Assembly: GCF_000280905.1 (NCBI RefSeq)
Contig: NZ_ALAP01000097.1
Span: 28,232 to 92,231 of the forward strand
Reading direction: 5' to 3'
DNA: 64,000 nt
DNA from: Streptomyces sp. AA1529
Lineage (GTDB): Bacteria > Actinomycetota > Actinomycetes > Streptomycetales > Streptomycetaceae
Below the pieces are notes generated by a model that saw only the letters and a list, made by a program, of their open reading frames with translations, searched no databases and was not told the origin of the DNA. This document shows positions 53,096-62,436 of the stretch, piece after piece (the first letter of the stretch is position 1; each line of letters starts with the position of its first letter). The position numbers and the translations under genes are program-made.

Positions 53096-53852
53096 TCAGC
53101 GGATGTGGCGGTTGCCGGGCCCCGGCTGAGCCGGAGAAGCCGACTGGGAGAGGGCCGATTTTGGTGTGGACCCGGGGCATTGAGGTGAGGAGGCGGTGGC
53201 AGCGCGGGAGCGGGCCGCGTGGTGCTCCGGCGGCTCCTGCTGCGGTTCAGGAAGCGCTGTGTCGGTCCTGGAGGGCGCGTTCCTGAACACGCCCCGGCTC
53301 ATGTCCTCCAGCTCCATCAAGGCGACCATGACGTGGTCGTTGACGGCCGTGACCAGGTGCTTGAGGCCGCGCAGGTGCCGGGCCATATCACCGCCTCGGT
53401 CCGAGCCGAGGCGGTCGCACCACTTGGTGGCGGTGTCGACGAGGTCGTTCAGGTCTGCGAGCGGGGCCAGTCCCTCGTCCAGCTTGCCGCGGACGACTTC
53501 GGCGAGCCCGGCGGCCTCGCGCAGCTCGCGGGCCTCGTGGTCGTCCAGCGTGGCCGACGGTTGGCTGGAACGGGATGGGGGCCCCTCCCGGTCTGGTGGT
53601 ACCACGGCGCGGGGATCGGCGGCGACCGACAGCCCCGCATTTTGAAACTCGCGTGGCGGCGGCGACCGCTTCGACGGCTGTGTTGTGAGGGATACCGGAC
53701 GGCAGCAGATACACATCCAGCCTGGTGTCGTACGCGAAGTGGTGCTTGCGCAGGACCTCGTCGAGGAAGGGCCGGTCATCGGCGACGGCAGCGGCGATAC
53801 CGAATTCGGGGGTGGCACCGAAGGCCACATCGGGCTCAAGCTGCAGGGGCAC
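53096..53852 (-). pseudogene. Accessory protein, frameshifted near the middle
   Basis: Starts DVAFGATPEFGIAAAVADDR and HHFAYDTRLDVYLLPSGI; about 53650 the frame must change (+1, between ACG and GAG) to continue FQNAGLSVAADPRAVVPP, ARELREAAGLAEVVRGKLDE and LMELEDMSRGVFRN. The first part resembles the 53866 protein. Otherwise unrecognised. Confidence 0.6.
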
Positions 53853-53865
53853 AGGAACGTTTCTC

Positions 53866-54315
53866 CTAGCGGTGGTGCGCGGGCTGCCGGGCCACAGCCG
53901 GGCTGGGCCGGTACGTGCTCTCGGTCAGTGGGCCGACCTGCGCGGCAGCGGGGCCCGTGCGTGCGGGCGAGACAGCGGTTGCCGCCTGGGCCCGTCGCTG
54001 CTGGGCGGAGGCCGCAGCCAGGGGCGGCTCCTTCGGCGGCCCGCCGGGCGGCGGCGGACGCTCGCCGGGGTGGAGGTCGTAGGCGGCATCGGCGCTGACG
54101 TTTTGGCGTGCGGCCCGCAGTGACTGGACCGCGAGCTGGGTGCGGCGTGCCGGATCGCGACCGGGCTCGGTCAGCGCGTAGAGGCGGCTGTCGGGGAGGG
54201 GTTCGAAGCCGACCCTGCGCAGGAGGTGTTCGGTGACGTGGTGATCGTGGGAGGGGGCGGCCAGGACGCCGGCATCCGGGTGGTGGCCGATGGTTATGTG
54301 CGGAGCTTCCGCCAC
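53866..54315 (-). CDS. Accessory protein related to the 53096 product
   Basis: 149 residues: ITIGHHPDAGVLAAPSHDHH, EHLLRRVGFEPLPDSRLYAL, QLAVQSLRAARQNVSADAAY, then a Pro/Ala tail. GTG 54315 (GAGGTG upstream) or 54324. Unknown. Confidence 0.55.
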   Translation of the reverse strand: MAEAPHITIGHHPDAGVLAAPSHDHHVTEHLLRRVGFEPLPDSRLYALTEPGRDPARRTQLAVQSLRAARQNVSADAAYDLHPGERPPPPGGPPKEPPLAAASAQQRRAQAATAVSPARTGPAAAQVGPLTESTYRPSPAVARQPAHHR

Positions 54316-54397
54316 GAGATGCACCTCGCAGGGTCGGGGACGTGCGGGTGGCGAGGATCCGTCCCGCAGCGGGATTTGGCGGTGCCGGAGATTTCCG

Positions 54398-55066
54398 CTA
54401 GCGCGGCCGGTGCCCCCTCTCGGGACCGGGCGGCGCGGGCGTCGAAGGACCGGGCGGCGCGGTCGGTGAGACGGTGGGTGCGACTGTGGTGGTGGAGCGA
54501 GCGCGGGCGGCCTCGGCCTGTGCCGTCCGGCCGCGAGCGGCGCCTGCACGCGCGCGGGTTGCCTGGTCGATCTCGACCAGGACGTCGGCGTTGTCAGCGA
54601 AGGTGAGCGCGTAGTGCCAGCCCTCGGCGTTGCGCAGGATCTCCGACCTGTGCCGGAACTCGGCGCTCTTGGGGTGGTCGTGGAGGACCATCTCTTCCGC
54701 GTACTCCCAGGCAGCGCGCTCTCGGCGGCCCCCTTCGACTGCCTCGTGCAGAGCGGTGAGCTGCGACCTGCGCCGGCGGATGGTCTCGAAGTCGGGATTC
54801 GCATAGTCGTGGTGGAGGGCGCGGAAGTCCTCCTCGGCTTGGGCGAGCAGTTCGGGCCCGTGGTCGAGGAAGGGCTCGAAGGCGGTCCAGGCTTCGGCGT
54901 CCCGCTGGTGCTGGCGGGTGTTGTACCGTTCATCGAGGGGCTCGTGGTTGGCGTCGCAGAGGCTGTCGGAGACGGCGTCCCAGTTCTCCAGTGCCTTGCG
55001 CCCTCGGGCGGCGGCCTCGGGGATCGCGGCGAGGAGTGACTCGCGGGTGGTCGGGTCGAGCGGCAT
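54398..55066 (-). CDS. Hypothetical helical transfer-region protein
   Basis: 222 residues, helical (LLAAIPEAAARGRKALENWD, ELLAQAEEDFRALHHDYANP, YALTFADNADVLVEIDQATR) with a disordered Pro/Thr tail. AAGGAGC before ATG 55066. No family recognised. Confidence 0.68.
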   Translation of the reverse strand: MPLDPTTRESLLAAIPEAAARGRKALENWDAVSDSLCDANHEPLDERYNTRQHQRDAEAWTAFEPFLDHGPELLAQAEEDFRALHHDYANPDFETIRRRRSQLTALHEAVEGGRRERAAWEYAEEMVLHDHPKSAEFRHRSEILRNAEGWHYALTFADNADVLVEIDQATRARAGAARGRTAQAEAARARSTTTVAPTVSPTAPPGPSTPAPPGPERGHRPR

Positions 55067-55146
55067 CGTGTGCTCCTTCGCAAGGTCGGGGCGGGCGGCG
55101 CCGAATCCGGTGCTCGGCAACCGCTCTCCCTTGGTGTTCTGGCTGG

Positions 55147-56655
55147 TCAGCCGCTCATCCGGGCGTCGGTGTCGAACAGCTCGCGCTCCCGTGGATGGAG
55201 CAGATGTTGAGTAATGAAGCTCCGGCCCGCGACCTTCCACAGGCCGCGTCCCTTGGTGAGGGCGGACACGGCCTGGGCCTCGACCCCGGTCAGCCCGAGC
55301 AGGGATGAGGCGGCGGCGAGTTGGTCTGCTTCCTGGCGGTAGATGATCCGCGTGGAGCAGTCGGTGAGCAGACCCTCGGCCAGAGCGCGGCCCCGGGAGC
55401 CCGCGTCGCCCGCGGTGAGCAGGTCGCTCAACCGGTGGATGACCATCAAGTTCGCGATGCCGAGCCCCCGGCTCAGCTTCCATTGGGACTGCATGCGCTC
55501 CAGCAGGGCGACGTGCCGCATGACGCGCCAGGCTTCGTCGTAGATCACCCAGCGCCGCCCGGCGTCGGGGTCGGCGAGTGCGGACTCCATCCACGCGGAC
55601 GCGCACGTCATGGCCAGCACGAGCGCGGTGTCGTCACCTGCGCCGCCCAGGCGGGAGAGGTCGATGGACAGCATCGGCGCGCTCGGGTCGAAGGCGACCG
55701 TCGACCCGGCATCGAACATCCCGGCCAGGTCCCCGTGCACCATGCGTCGCAGGGCGTGGGCGAGGTCCTCGGCGGCGGCACCGAGTCGGCCGGAGGGCTC
55801 GCCCAGTGCGGCGTCGAGCTGGTCGGGAGAGCCGAGGACGTGCGCGATCTGCCCCAGCAGCGGCGTGCTTCCGTCGGCCTCGGCTTGGGCGACGACCTCG
55901 TCGAGGGCGACGTCGAGCGCGGTGTGCTCCATCGGGTGCAGCTCGCGCCGCAGCACCGTCTTCGCCAGCGAGCCGAGGAGGAGCAGGCGCCGCTTGCGGA
56001 CCTCACCGCGCCAGTCCTCCTCGCTGACCCCGTTCGGCCGTGCGGGGGCGTCCAGCGGGTTGAGACGACCGGGCAGCCCAGGGCCTAGCGCGATGGTCTG
56101 GCCCCCCAGCTCCCGGGCGACCACGGTCCACTCGCCCTTCGGGTCGCAGGGGACGTAGATCTTGTATCCGAAGGCGACGGCGCGGACCGCGAGGGATTTG
56201 GCCACGGCGGACTTGCCCATCCCGATGACCCCGGCGAGCAGGATGTTGGGGTTGGTGAACCCGTCGAGCCGCCCATAGAGCGAGAACGGGTCGTAGCAAA
56301 ACGCCGCCTCCGCGTGGACGTCGCGGCCGATGTAGATGCCTTGGGCGCCCAGGCCGCCTTCGGCCAGGAACGGGTAAGCCCCGGAGGCCGTCGCGGTCGT
56401 CATCCGGTGGGCGGGAAGTTTCAGGCTGCCGCCGCGGGCGGAGGCCCGGCCGGGGCGTCCGCCCGCCGGGTAGGTGGCCCGCAGTTCGGGGTCGAGACCG
56501 GAGGCGGCGGCGCGGGCCTGGGGGCGGTTGGCGTCCCGCGCCTGGTCGCGGGCGGTGGCGAGGTGGGCCCGCGCGGCACGCGAGGTAGCGCGGTCGCTCT
56601 TGTAGGGGACGAACAGCGGGCTCGCGGTGACGCGCGGGCGTATCGAGGGAGACAT
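55147..56655 (-). CDS. VirB4-like type IV secretion ATPase
   Basis: 502 residues. Walker A GVIGMGKSA at 142-150, Walker B WVIYDEAW, then SRGLGIANLMVIHRLSDLLT and a TraC/VirB4-type C-terminus (QHLLHPRERELFDTDA). Energises assembly of the channel and pilus-like structure. Downstream of SCO6880 and the 56677 gene. Confidence 0.87.
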   Translation of the reverse strand: MSPSIRPRVTASPLFVPYKSDRATSRAARAHLATARDQARDANRPQARAAASGLDPELRATYPAGGRPGRASARGGSLKLPAHRMTTATASGAYPFLAEGGLGAQGIYIGRDVHAEAAFCYDPFSLYGRLDGFTNPNILLAGVIGMGKSAVAKSLAVRAVAFGYKIYVPCDPKGEWTVVARELGGQTIALGPGLPGRLNPLDAPARPNGVSEEDWRGEVRKRRLLLLGSLAKTVLRRELHPMEHTALDVALDEVVAQAEADGSTPLLGQIAHVLGSPDQLDAALGEPSGRLGAAAEDLAHALRRMVHGDLAGMFDAGSTVAFDPSAPMLSIDLSRLGGAGDDTALVLAMTCASAWMESALADPDAGRRWVIYDEAWRVMRHVALLERMQSQWKLSRGLGIANLMVIHRLSDLLTAGDAGSRGRALAEGLLTDCSTRIIYRQEADQLAAASSLLGLTGVEAQAVSALTKGRGLWKVAGRSFITQHLLHPRERELFDTDARMSG

Positions 56656-56676
56656 GCTCGGTGGTGCTCCTGGTGG

Positions 56677-57132
56677 TCAGTGGCGGGTGAGGCCGGTGAA
56701 GGGGTCACGCAGATCGGCCGGGGTGTGATTCCGGCGCACCCGCGCTGAGGCGGTCAGGTGGCGCTGACATATCGTGAGTTCGGGTGCACCCTCGGGAAGC
56801 CGGGCCCGGCACGCCTCCCGGCCTGGTGGGTGCCCGGTGTCGGGGTGGGGTGCCGTGTGGAAGGCGGCGTGGAGGTGGTCGGCGGCCTGCCACAGCCGGA
56901 TGCGGCACGCGCGCAGGTGGTCGCCTTCGACGCCGGCCACGGGGGAGGTGCTGGTGGTGTGCGCGTCGAGGAGCCCGTAGAGGGCGACCAGGTGTGCGTG
57001 CAGCGAGTCCAGTTCGGCGCGGGAGGCGGCGATGGGTGCGTCGGGGAGGTTGATAGTCCGGTGGAAGTCGAGCGCGGCAGTGGCGAACGGCATGAAGTCC
57101 GAGGCCAAGTCGGGCAGCGGATCGGTCGGCAT
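56677..57132 (-). CDS. DUF6238-like plasmid protein
   Basis: 151 residues: FATAALDFHRTINLPDAP, LHAHLVALYGLLDAHTT, CRIRLWQAADHLHAAFHTAP, CQRHLTAS. Resembles the DUF6238 type found between type IV genes on Streptomyces plasmids. Role unknown. Confidence 0.7.
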   Translation of the reverse strand: MPTDPLPDLASDFMPFATAALDFHRTINLPDAPIAASRAELDSLHAHLVALYGLLDAHTTSTSPVAGVEGDHLRACRIRLWQAADHLHAAFHTAPHPDTGHPPGREACRARLPEGAPELTICQRHLTASARVRRNHTPADLRDPFTGLTRH

Positions 57133-57183
57133 GGGAAGGGGCCTTCGGTCGAGCGCGGAACGAGGGGGCGGCGTCGGAGCCGG

Positions 57184-58656
57184 TTATGCCGCGAGGGCGA
57201 GGGGGAGGGCGGTGCGGGTGAAGGCTTCGGCCTGCTGCCAGGTCAGTCGGCGCAGGTCGGTCATGGTCGAGACGGCGGCGGTCTCGATGGCGGCGCAGGC
57301 GGAGTTGAGGTCGTCCTCGCTCTCGGCGCTGACGGTGAGCAGCCCGGTGACGGCGACATCGGCGTGCCCGGAGATGAGCTGGCGTTCACGTTCCTTGACG
57401 TCGGCGTACTCCACGGCGTCCTCTTCGGAGTCGACTTGGCCCTTGCGGGCCCGCTCGGCGGCGTCCGCGATCACGCTGGCCTTCTTGCGCTGCACGTCCT
57501 TGAGCGCGGAGTCCAGCCCCTTAGGGGTGTAGGTGATCGAGAGGGTGCGGCGGACCCCGGAGGTGAACAGGAGTTGGTGCAGGAAGCCGGGGCTGGTTTC
57601 GGTGCGGGGCCAGTTCTCGATCCAGAAGGTGGCGTGGTGGGCGGTGTCGGTCTGGACGCGTTCGCCCTTCTCCACCAGGACGACGGGGCCGGCGGCGGCG
57701 GGGTCGGCCTGCGGGCGTCCGGTCTGGGACCACTGGTCGAGCGCGGCGGAGGAGGCGGGGTCGTAGGCGGTCCGGATGACCGCTGCGACCTCGTTGGCGG
57801 ACAGCCAGCCGCTCGGGGCGAGACCCGCGTTGCGGGCGGACTGGTCGAAGGTGGAGGTGAGCTGGTTCAGCACGGAGAAGGCGCCGGTGAGCCCACCCCC
57901 GCCCTGGTTGATCAACCGGCGGGCGGCCTTCATGTCGAGGGCGAGTGCGACGTACGCCTCGTGCGGCGCGGCTGCCGGTCCGGCAGCCTCCAGGAGGTCG
58001 CGGTAGACGTCCCCGGCCAGCGGGGTAACAGCGTCGCCGTGCTCGGTCCAGTATCGGTTGAGCGCGTCGCCGGAGTCGGGGACGGTGCGCTCCAGGACCT
58101 GGACGCGGGCGACGTGTCCGGTGCGGGCGAGCGCGGCCAGCGTGCGGCCCCAGCCGGTCACATTCGCGGACTGGGCGGCCGGGTCGAGCAGCGCGAAGGC
58201 GCGGGCTGAGACGCGGACCACGGCGGTCAGGGTGCCCGCGTGCGGATCGTGGACCGCACCGAAGTGACCGTTCGGCGCCGCGACGACGCGGAGCGAGGCT
58301 GCGGTCCCGGGCAGATGCAGCAATCCCTCCCGGCGCGGCCGGGTAGCGGGCCGGGCCAGCCACACCACCTGGCCCTTCGCACGGCGCAGTGCGTACCGCA
58401 GGGCGATAGGTGCCCAGTCGGCCACCGAGCGGCCCCGGTGCCGCACGAAGACGCCCGCCAGAAGCAGGGCCCACAGCGGTATGAGCTTCATCGCGCCGAG
58501 GACGCCGGAGGTGAGCAGAACCGCGAGAAGCAGTAGACCGGTGGTCGCGACGCCGAGCAACTGCGGCACGGACAGCCCCATCAGCACGCCCCGGCGGGTG
58601 CGGTGGGGGAACTTCACGGTGGCCGGGCCGTCGGATGAAGAGGTCTCGGAGAGCAT
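57184..58656 (-). CDS. SCO6880-family transfer protein
   Basis: 490 residues. Two N-terminal membrane helices (LLGVATTGLLLLAVLLTSGV, PLWALLLAGVFV) then a large soluble domain (ANVTGWGRTLAALARTGHVA, LDMKAARRLINQGGGGLTGA, TPKGLDSALKDVQRKKASVI). SCO6880 proteins are part of actinobacterial type IV loci, possibly equivalent to a VirB3/VirB4 N-terminal unit. Confidence 0.87.
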   Translation of the reverse strand: MLSETSSSDGPATVKFPHRTRRGVLMGLSVPQLLGVATTGLLLLAVLLTSGVLGAMKLIPLWALLLAGVFVRHRGRSVADWAPIALRYALRRAKGQVVWLARPATRPRREGLLHLPGTAASLRVVAAPNGHFGAVHDPHAGTLTAVVRVSARAFALLDPAAQSANVTGWGRTLAALARTGHVARVQVLERTVPDSGDALNRYWTEHGDAVTPLAGDVYRDLLEAAGPAAAPHEAYVALALDMKAARRLINQGGGGLTGAFSVLNQLTSTFDQSARNAGLAPSGWLSANEVAAVIRTAYDPASSAALDQWSQTGRPQADPAAAGPVVLVEKGERVQTDTAHHATFWIENWPRTETSPGFLHQLLFTSGVRRTLSITYTPKGLDSALKDVQRKKASVIADAAERARKGQVDSEEDAVEYADVKERERQLISGHADVAVTGLLTVSAESEDDLNSACAAIETAAVSTMTDLRRLTWQQAEAFTRTALPLALAA

Positions 58657-58751
58657 GGCAGAGCCGTCCTTGAAAGCAGGGGAGAAGAGAGAAGAAGGGG
58701 ACGGGGGCGGGCGGCCGGGCGGGCCGGTCCCGCCCCCGTCAGGTGAGGGCT

Positions 58752-60116
58752 CTAGCAGCCGGAATCACCGGATGGGCCCGGGTAGACCCACCGCTGCGGT
58801 GTGGCACCGCCCTGCGGCGGCGGCCCGCTCGATGGCGGCGGCCCGCCCGCCGAAGACGGCTGGCGCACCGTCCCCGTCGACCGGTGGGAGGGGCCCTGGC
58901 CACCGCCGCTGGAGCGTGCACCGGATTCCTGACCGGGGCGGCGAATGAGGGGCTGGCCCTGGTCGCCGTCGGCCGGGGGGCGGCGGATGAGCGCGCGGCC
59001 CTTGTCGCCTCCAGCGTCTGGGTCCTCGCCGAAGCGGAAGTGGGTCTGCTTCGGCTTGCCCTGGCCACCGGAGCCGCCGCTCGGATCGATGCCGGAGGCG
59101 ACACCGCCGGCACCCTGGCCCGGGACCTTCGACGGGCCCTGCGGCACCATGCCGCCGGTCTTGGCCTGCACCGCGAGCTGCCCCGCGGTCTTCGCCGCCC
59201 CGGCCGCCGTACCGACCCCGGCGACGCCGGAGCGGTGCAGGTCATCGTGCCCGCCGCCGTCGGCCGCCCAGTGCACGAACTTGTAGGTTGCGTACGGGCA
59301 GAGCAGGACGAGGACCATGACGACCATGCCCGACATGGCGTCCGAGAGCGCCGCCATCCCGCCGTCGGAGTCGGACTTGCCCATCGCGGAGACGCCGAGG
59401 AGGAAGACGATCGTCATCAGCAGCTTGCTGACGATGAGCGTGGCGGTGGCCTCGATCCACCCGCGCCGCCAGCGCTTGGCGACCTCCCAGCCCCCGCCCG
59501 CACCAGCGAAGACCGCGAGGGTGACGAGCACCAGGATGCCGACCTTGCGGGCGACCATCACGGCCCAGTACAAGAACGCGCCGACCGCGCAGCCCAGCGC
59601 GATGATCGCGGGCACGCCCCAGCCCAGGCCGTACATCGCCCCCAGCTCGTTCACCTTGATCACGCGGCGGATCGCATCGTCGACCGAGGAGTTCGCCGCC
59701 TTGAACAGCCCAGCCGACAGGGCGTCGACCACGGTGAGCGCGACGGTGGTGCAGGCGATGGCGGCAAAGGCGAAGAAGACACCGATCATCGTCCCGAACG
59801 CCGCCTGTGCCAGCGCGCGCTCGTCGCGGCGCCAGGCGGCACGGGTCAGCTGAAGACAGAACGTCCCCACGGTGAGCACGAGCCCGATGGGGAGGATCAG
59901 CTCGTAGTTGTGCCGGAACCACTCGGCGTTCAGGTCCACGGCGGTGGTCTTGTCCACCGCACGGGTGGCCAGGTCGGCCGCGGACTGGGCGACCTCGCCC
60001 ATGGACTTGGCGATCCAGGCCCCGATGCCGTCCGTGATGACCTCGCCAGTCTTCCCGGCCACGCCGCCGATTGCCCCGCACACGTGGTTCATCAGGGGAA
60101 GGTCACAGGCACCCAC
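58752..60116 (-). CDS. VirB6/TrbL-like membrane protein
   Basis: 454 residues. Six to seven membrane helices between 70 and 290 (LILPIGLVLTVGTFCLQLTR, TMIGVFFAFAAIACTTVALT, MSGMVVMVLVLLCPYATYKF), then a long Gly/Pro/Ser-rich tail. This is the inner-membrane pore component in type IV systems by analogy. Confidence 0.82.
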   Translation of the reverse strand: MGACDLPLMNHVCGAIGGVAGKTGEVITDGIGAWIAKSMGEVAQSAADLATRAVDKTTAVDLNAEWFRHNYELILPIGLVLTVGTFCLQLTRAAWRRDERALAQAAFGTMIGVFFAFAAIACTTVALTVVDALSAGLFKAANSSVDDAIRRVIKVNELGAMYGLGWGVPAIIALGCAVGAFLYWAVMVARKVGILVLVTLAVFAGAGGGWEVAKRWRRGWIEATATLIVSKLLMTIVFLLGVSAMGKSDSDGGMAALSDAMSGMVVMVLVLLCPYATYKFVHWAADGGGHDDLHRSGVAGVGTAAGAAKTAGQLAVQAKTGGMVPQGPSKVPGQGAGGVASGIDPSGGSGGQGKPKQTHFRFGEDPDAGGDKGRALIRRPPADGDQGQPLIRRPGQESGARSSGGGQGPSHRSTGTVRQPSSAGGPPPSSGPPPQGGATPQRWVYPGPSGDSGC

Positions 60117-60149
60117 GGGGCATCTCCTTCCGTATTGTGGTTTCGCCGG

Positions 60150-60836
60150 TCATGGGGCGACCTCCGGCAGCACGCCCGACAGCGCGCACTCGTGGTTAGG
60201 CCGGCACTGGACGGCGAGGGTGGTCGAGCGGGGCTCGGCCCCGGCGCCCGAGCCCTTCCAGGCGATGGACTGCTTGCCGGTCACGGTGACCGCGTAGACG
60301 TACGCCTCGGTGATGCCGCCGGGGTTCTGGGACATGGCGGTCTTGAACGACTCGGGGAAGTGGCCCTCGCTCACCTTCGCCGTGGCGTGCTGGTGGTTGT
60401 CGTGCATCCGCGACCACAGCGCCTTGCCCGGCACCTCGCCGGTCACGGACTTCCAGTCGGCGTACTTCTTCTCGCCGGTCATCCACCGCTTGAGTCCGGC
60501 CAGATGTCCGGCCCGGGAGAAGCGCTGGGTGTCATACGTCCACAGCGCCTTGGTAGCCGCCTTCGCGAACGTCACCGGGTCATTTGTGTGCGGCGGCGCG
60601 GCGACGGCCTCGTCCGCTCCTGGACGCGGCGCGGGGGAGTGCGGCGAAGCGGTGGGTTTCGGGTGGGCGTCCGCTCGCGGTTGCGGAGCCTCGGGCCGGG
60701 TCAGGTAGGCGACGAAGTCGGCGACGGCCAGCAGCACGGTCAGGATGACGGCGATCATCGCCGAGCGCCGGAGCACCGACGACGGAGCGACGGCGGAGAC
60801 CTGCGCGGGGGCGGATCGTTTCTTCAAGGTCGGCAT
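60150..60836 (-). CDS. VirB8-like bitopic transfer protein
   Basis: 228 residues. One N-terminal helix (SAMIAVILTVLLAVADFVAY), a Pro-rich linker, then a soluble domain (VTFAKAATKALWTYDTQRFS, GGITEAYVYAVTVTGKQSIA) with NTF2-like VirB8 shape. Located in the cell wall space. Its ATG overlaps the stop of the next gene. Confidence 0.75.
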   Translation of the reverse strand: MPTLKKRSAPAQVSAVAPSSVLRRSAMIAVILTVLLAVADFVAYLTRPEAPQPRADAHPKPTASPHSPAPRPGADEAVAAPPHTNDPVTFAKAATKALWTYDTQRFSRAGHLAGLKRWMTGEKKYADWKSVTGEVPGKALWSRMHDNHQHATAKVSEGHFPESFKTAMSQNPGGITEAYVYAVTVTGKQSIAWKGSGAGAEPRSTTLAVQCRPNHECALSGVLPEVAP

Positions 60837-61144
60837 CAGTGGACCTGCGTCCCCATCGCGGAGAAGAAGGCGACGATCCCGTTCGCCGCCCCGAGGAGCA
60901 GGGCGACGCCTGCGGCGATGGTGGTGCCCTTCTTGCCGTTCTGCTCGGCCTGGTGGCCGCCGCTGTGGTGGCCCCAGGCCCAGATCACCGCCGAAAGGGC
61001 CAAGGCCCCGACGGTGGCGATGATCCCGAAGAGGTTGATCGAGCCGATCACCTTCTTCAGCACGTCGAGACCAGGCAGGCCACCCCCCTTGGGCGAGACG
61101 CCTGGGTCGTAGGCCAGGTGCTGGAGATGCTGGGCGAGTTTCAA
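60836..61144 (-). CDS. Small two-helix transfer protein (VirB2-like position)
   Basis: 102 residues with two membrane helices (INLFGIIATVGALALSAVIW and GTTIAAGVALLLGAANGIVA). AGGAG lies 5 bases before the TTG at 61144; an ATG at 61170 is possible. Pilin-like role inferred only from size and position. Confidence 0.75.
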   Translation of the reverse strand: MKLAQHLQHLAYDPGVSPKGGGLPGLDVLKKVIGSINLFGIIATVGALALSAVIWAWGHHSGGHQAEQNGKKGTTIAAGVALLLGAANGIVAFFSAMGTQVH

Positions 61145-61223
61145 GGGAACTCCTGTTTCGGATCCGGGCATGCGGAAGCCCCGGAGGTCGTGCGAGAGAG
61201 AAATGAGGAGGGGAGAGAGCGCG

Positions 61224-62436
61224 TCAGGTGACGCGACGCGCAGCGAGGATCGAGGGCTGCCAGTCGGCGAGCCGGGTGATCTTGGTGACGTCACCGGTGC
61301 GCGGGGCCTGAAGGATCAGGCCGTGCCCGATGTACATGCCGACGTGCTCCGGACGGGCGGCCGTGCCGCGGGTGAAGAGCAGATCCCCAGGCTTCAGCCG
61401 CTTCGGACTGACCGCCTTGCCCTCCTTGACCTGCGTGTACGTGGTCCGGGAGAGCTTGATGCCGCCGGCCTTGTAGGACGCCTGCATCAGACTGGAGCAG
61501 TCGCACCGGCCCATGGGATCCTTGCCGTGCGCGTCCGCGCAGGAGCCGCCCCACTGGTACGGCGTCCCAAGCTGCCCCAGACCCCAACGGATCGCCTTAC
61601 GCACCGGCGTGGGCGCCGCCGCCGGGATCGTGTAGCCCTTCGGGACGGACCCCTTCGGGATCGGGCCGAACGACGACCCGTTCTCGTTGCCGCACTCACC
61701 CCCGGCAGGGGCATCAGCCTTGTCGCCGTTGCCCTTGTCGGTGTCTTTACCGGAACCGCCGGCACCGTTGAGGGACTTGGCGAGGGCCTTCTGGAGCGCC
61801 GTGGCCAGCGGCTCCCACTTCGCGTACGCGTCGGGGAACCCGCTCGCCTGGACCGCCTGGGCGGCCTGGGCGACGGTCATGGACTGCCAACCCGAGACCT
61901 TCTTCAGGTGCGTGTAAAACGAGGACGCCGCGTGCACGGGATCGCGGACCTGCTGTGCGGTGCCCCAGCCCTGGCTCGGCCGTTGCTGGAACAACCCGAG
62001 GCTGTCCCGGTCGCCGTAGTTGAGGTTCCGCAGACCCGACTCCTGCAACGCGGTGGCCAACGCGACCACCTGCCCCCGGGGCGGAATCTTCAGCGCGACG
62101 CCGGTGGCCTGTATCTTCTTGGCGTTCGGGACCTGCTCCTTGGGAGCATCGAGCCCGGACACGCGGACCGAACCGGCCTTGCCGCCGTCGAGGATCGAGC
62201 GCACCCGCTTGGAGACCGCCGCAGCGTCAATGTGATCACCCGCGTCGTCTTTTACAGGCCGCTTCGGCGCCGTGCGCGCCGGCCATCGCCATCGCCAGCG
62301 GAGCGATCAGCAGCATCGGCGCAACCGCCACCGCACCGACGGCCACCAGGGTCTTGTTCACGAGCGCGGACCGGTCACCGGAGGGGAAGCGAGCCGACCG
62401 TCCGGCCGCGGTGCCGGGCATTTCAGGGGGTGCCAC
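61224..62436 (-). CDS. VirB1-like transglycosylase with NlpC/P60 peptidase, frame-broken
   Basis: Would be about 403 residues across one +1 shift at 62248-62253 (AAA then AGA, skip one A). N-terminal signal helix (LVAVGAVAVAPMLLIAPLAM), SLT-like catalytic Glu in ATALQESGLRN with QQRPSQGWG, linker, and an NlpC/P60 domain with catalytic Cys in GRCDCSSLMQ and His in RPEHVGMYIGHG. Opens the cell wall for the channel. The GTG at 62436 has AGGAGTT upstream. As a necessary transfer part, a working gene (recoding or assembly error) is plausible. Confidence 0.8.
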
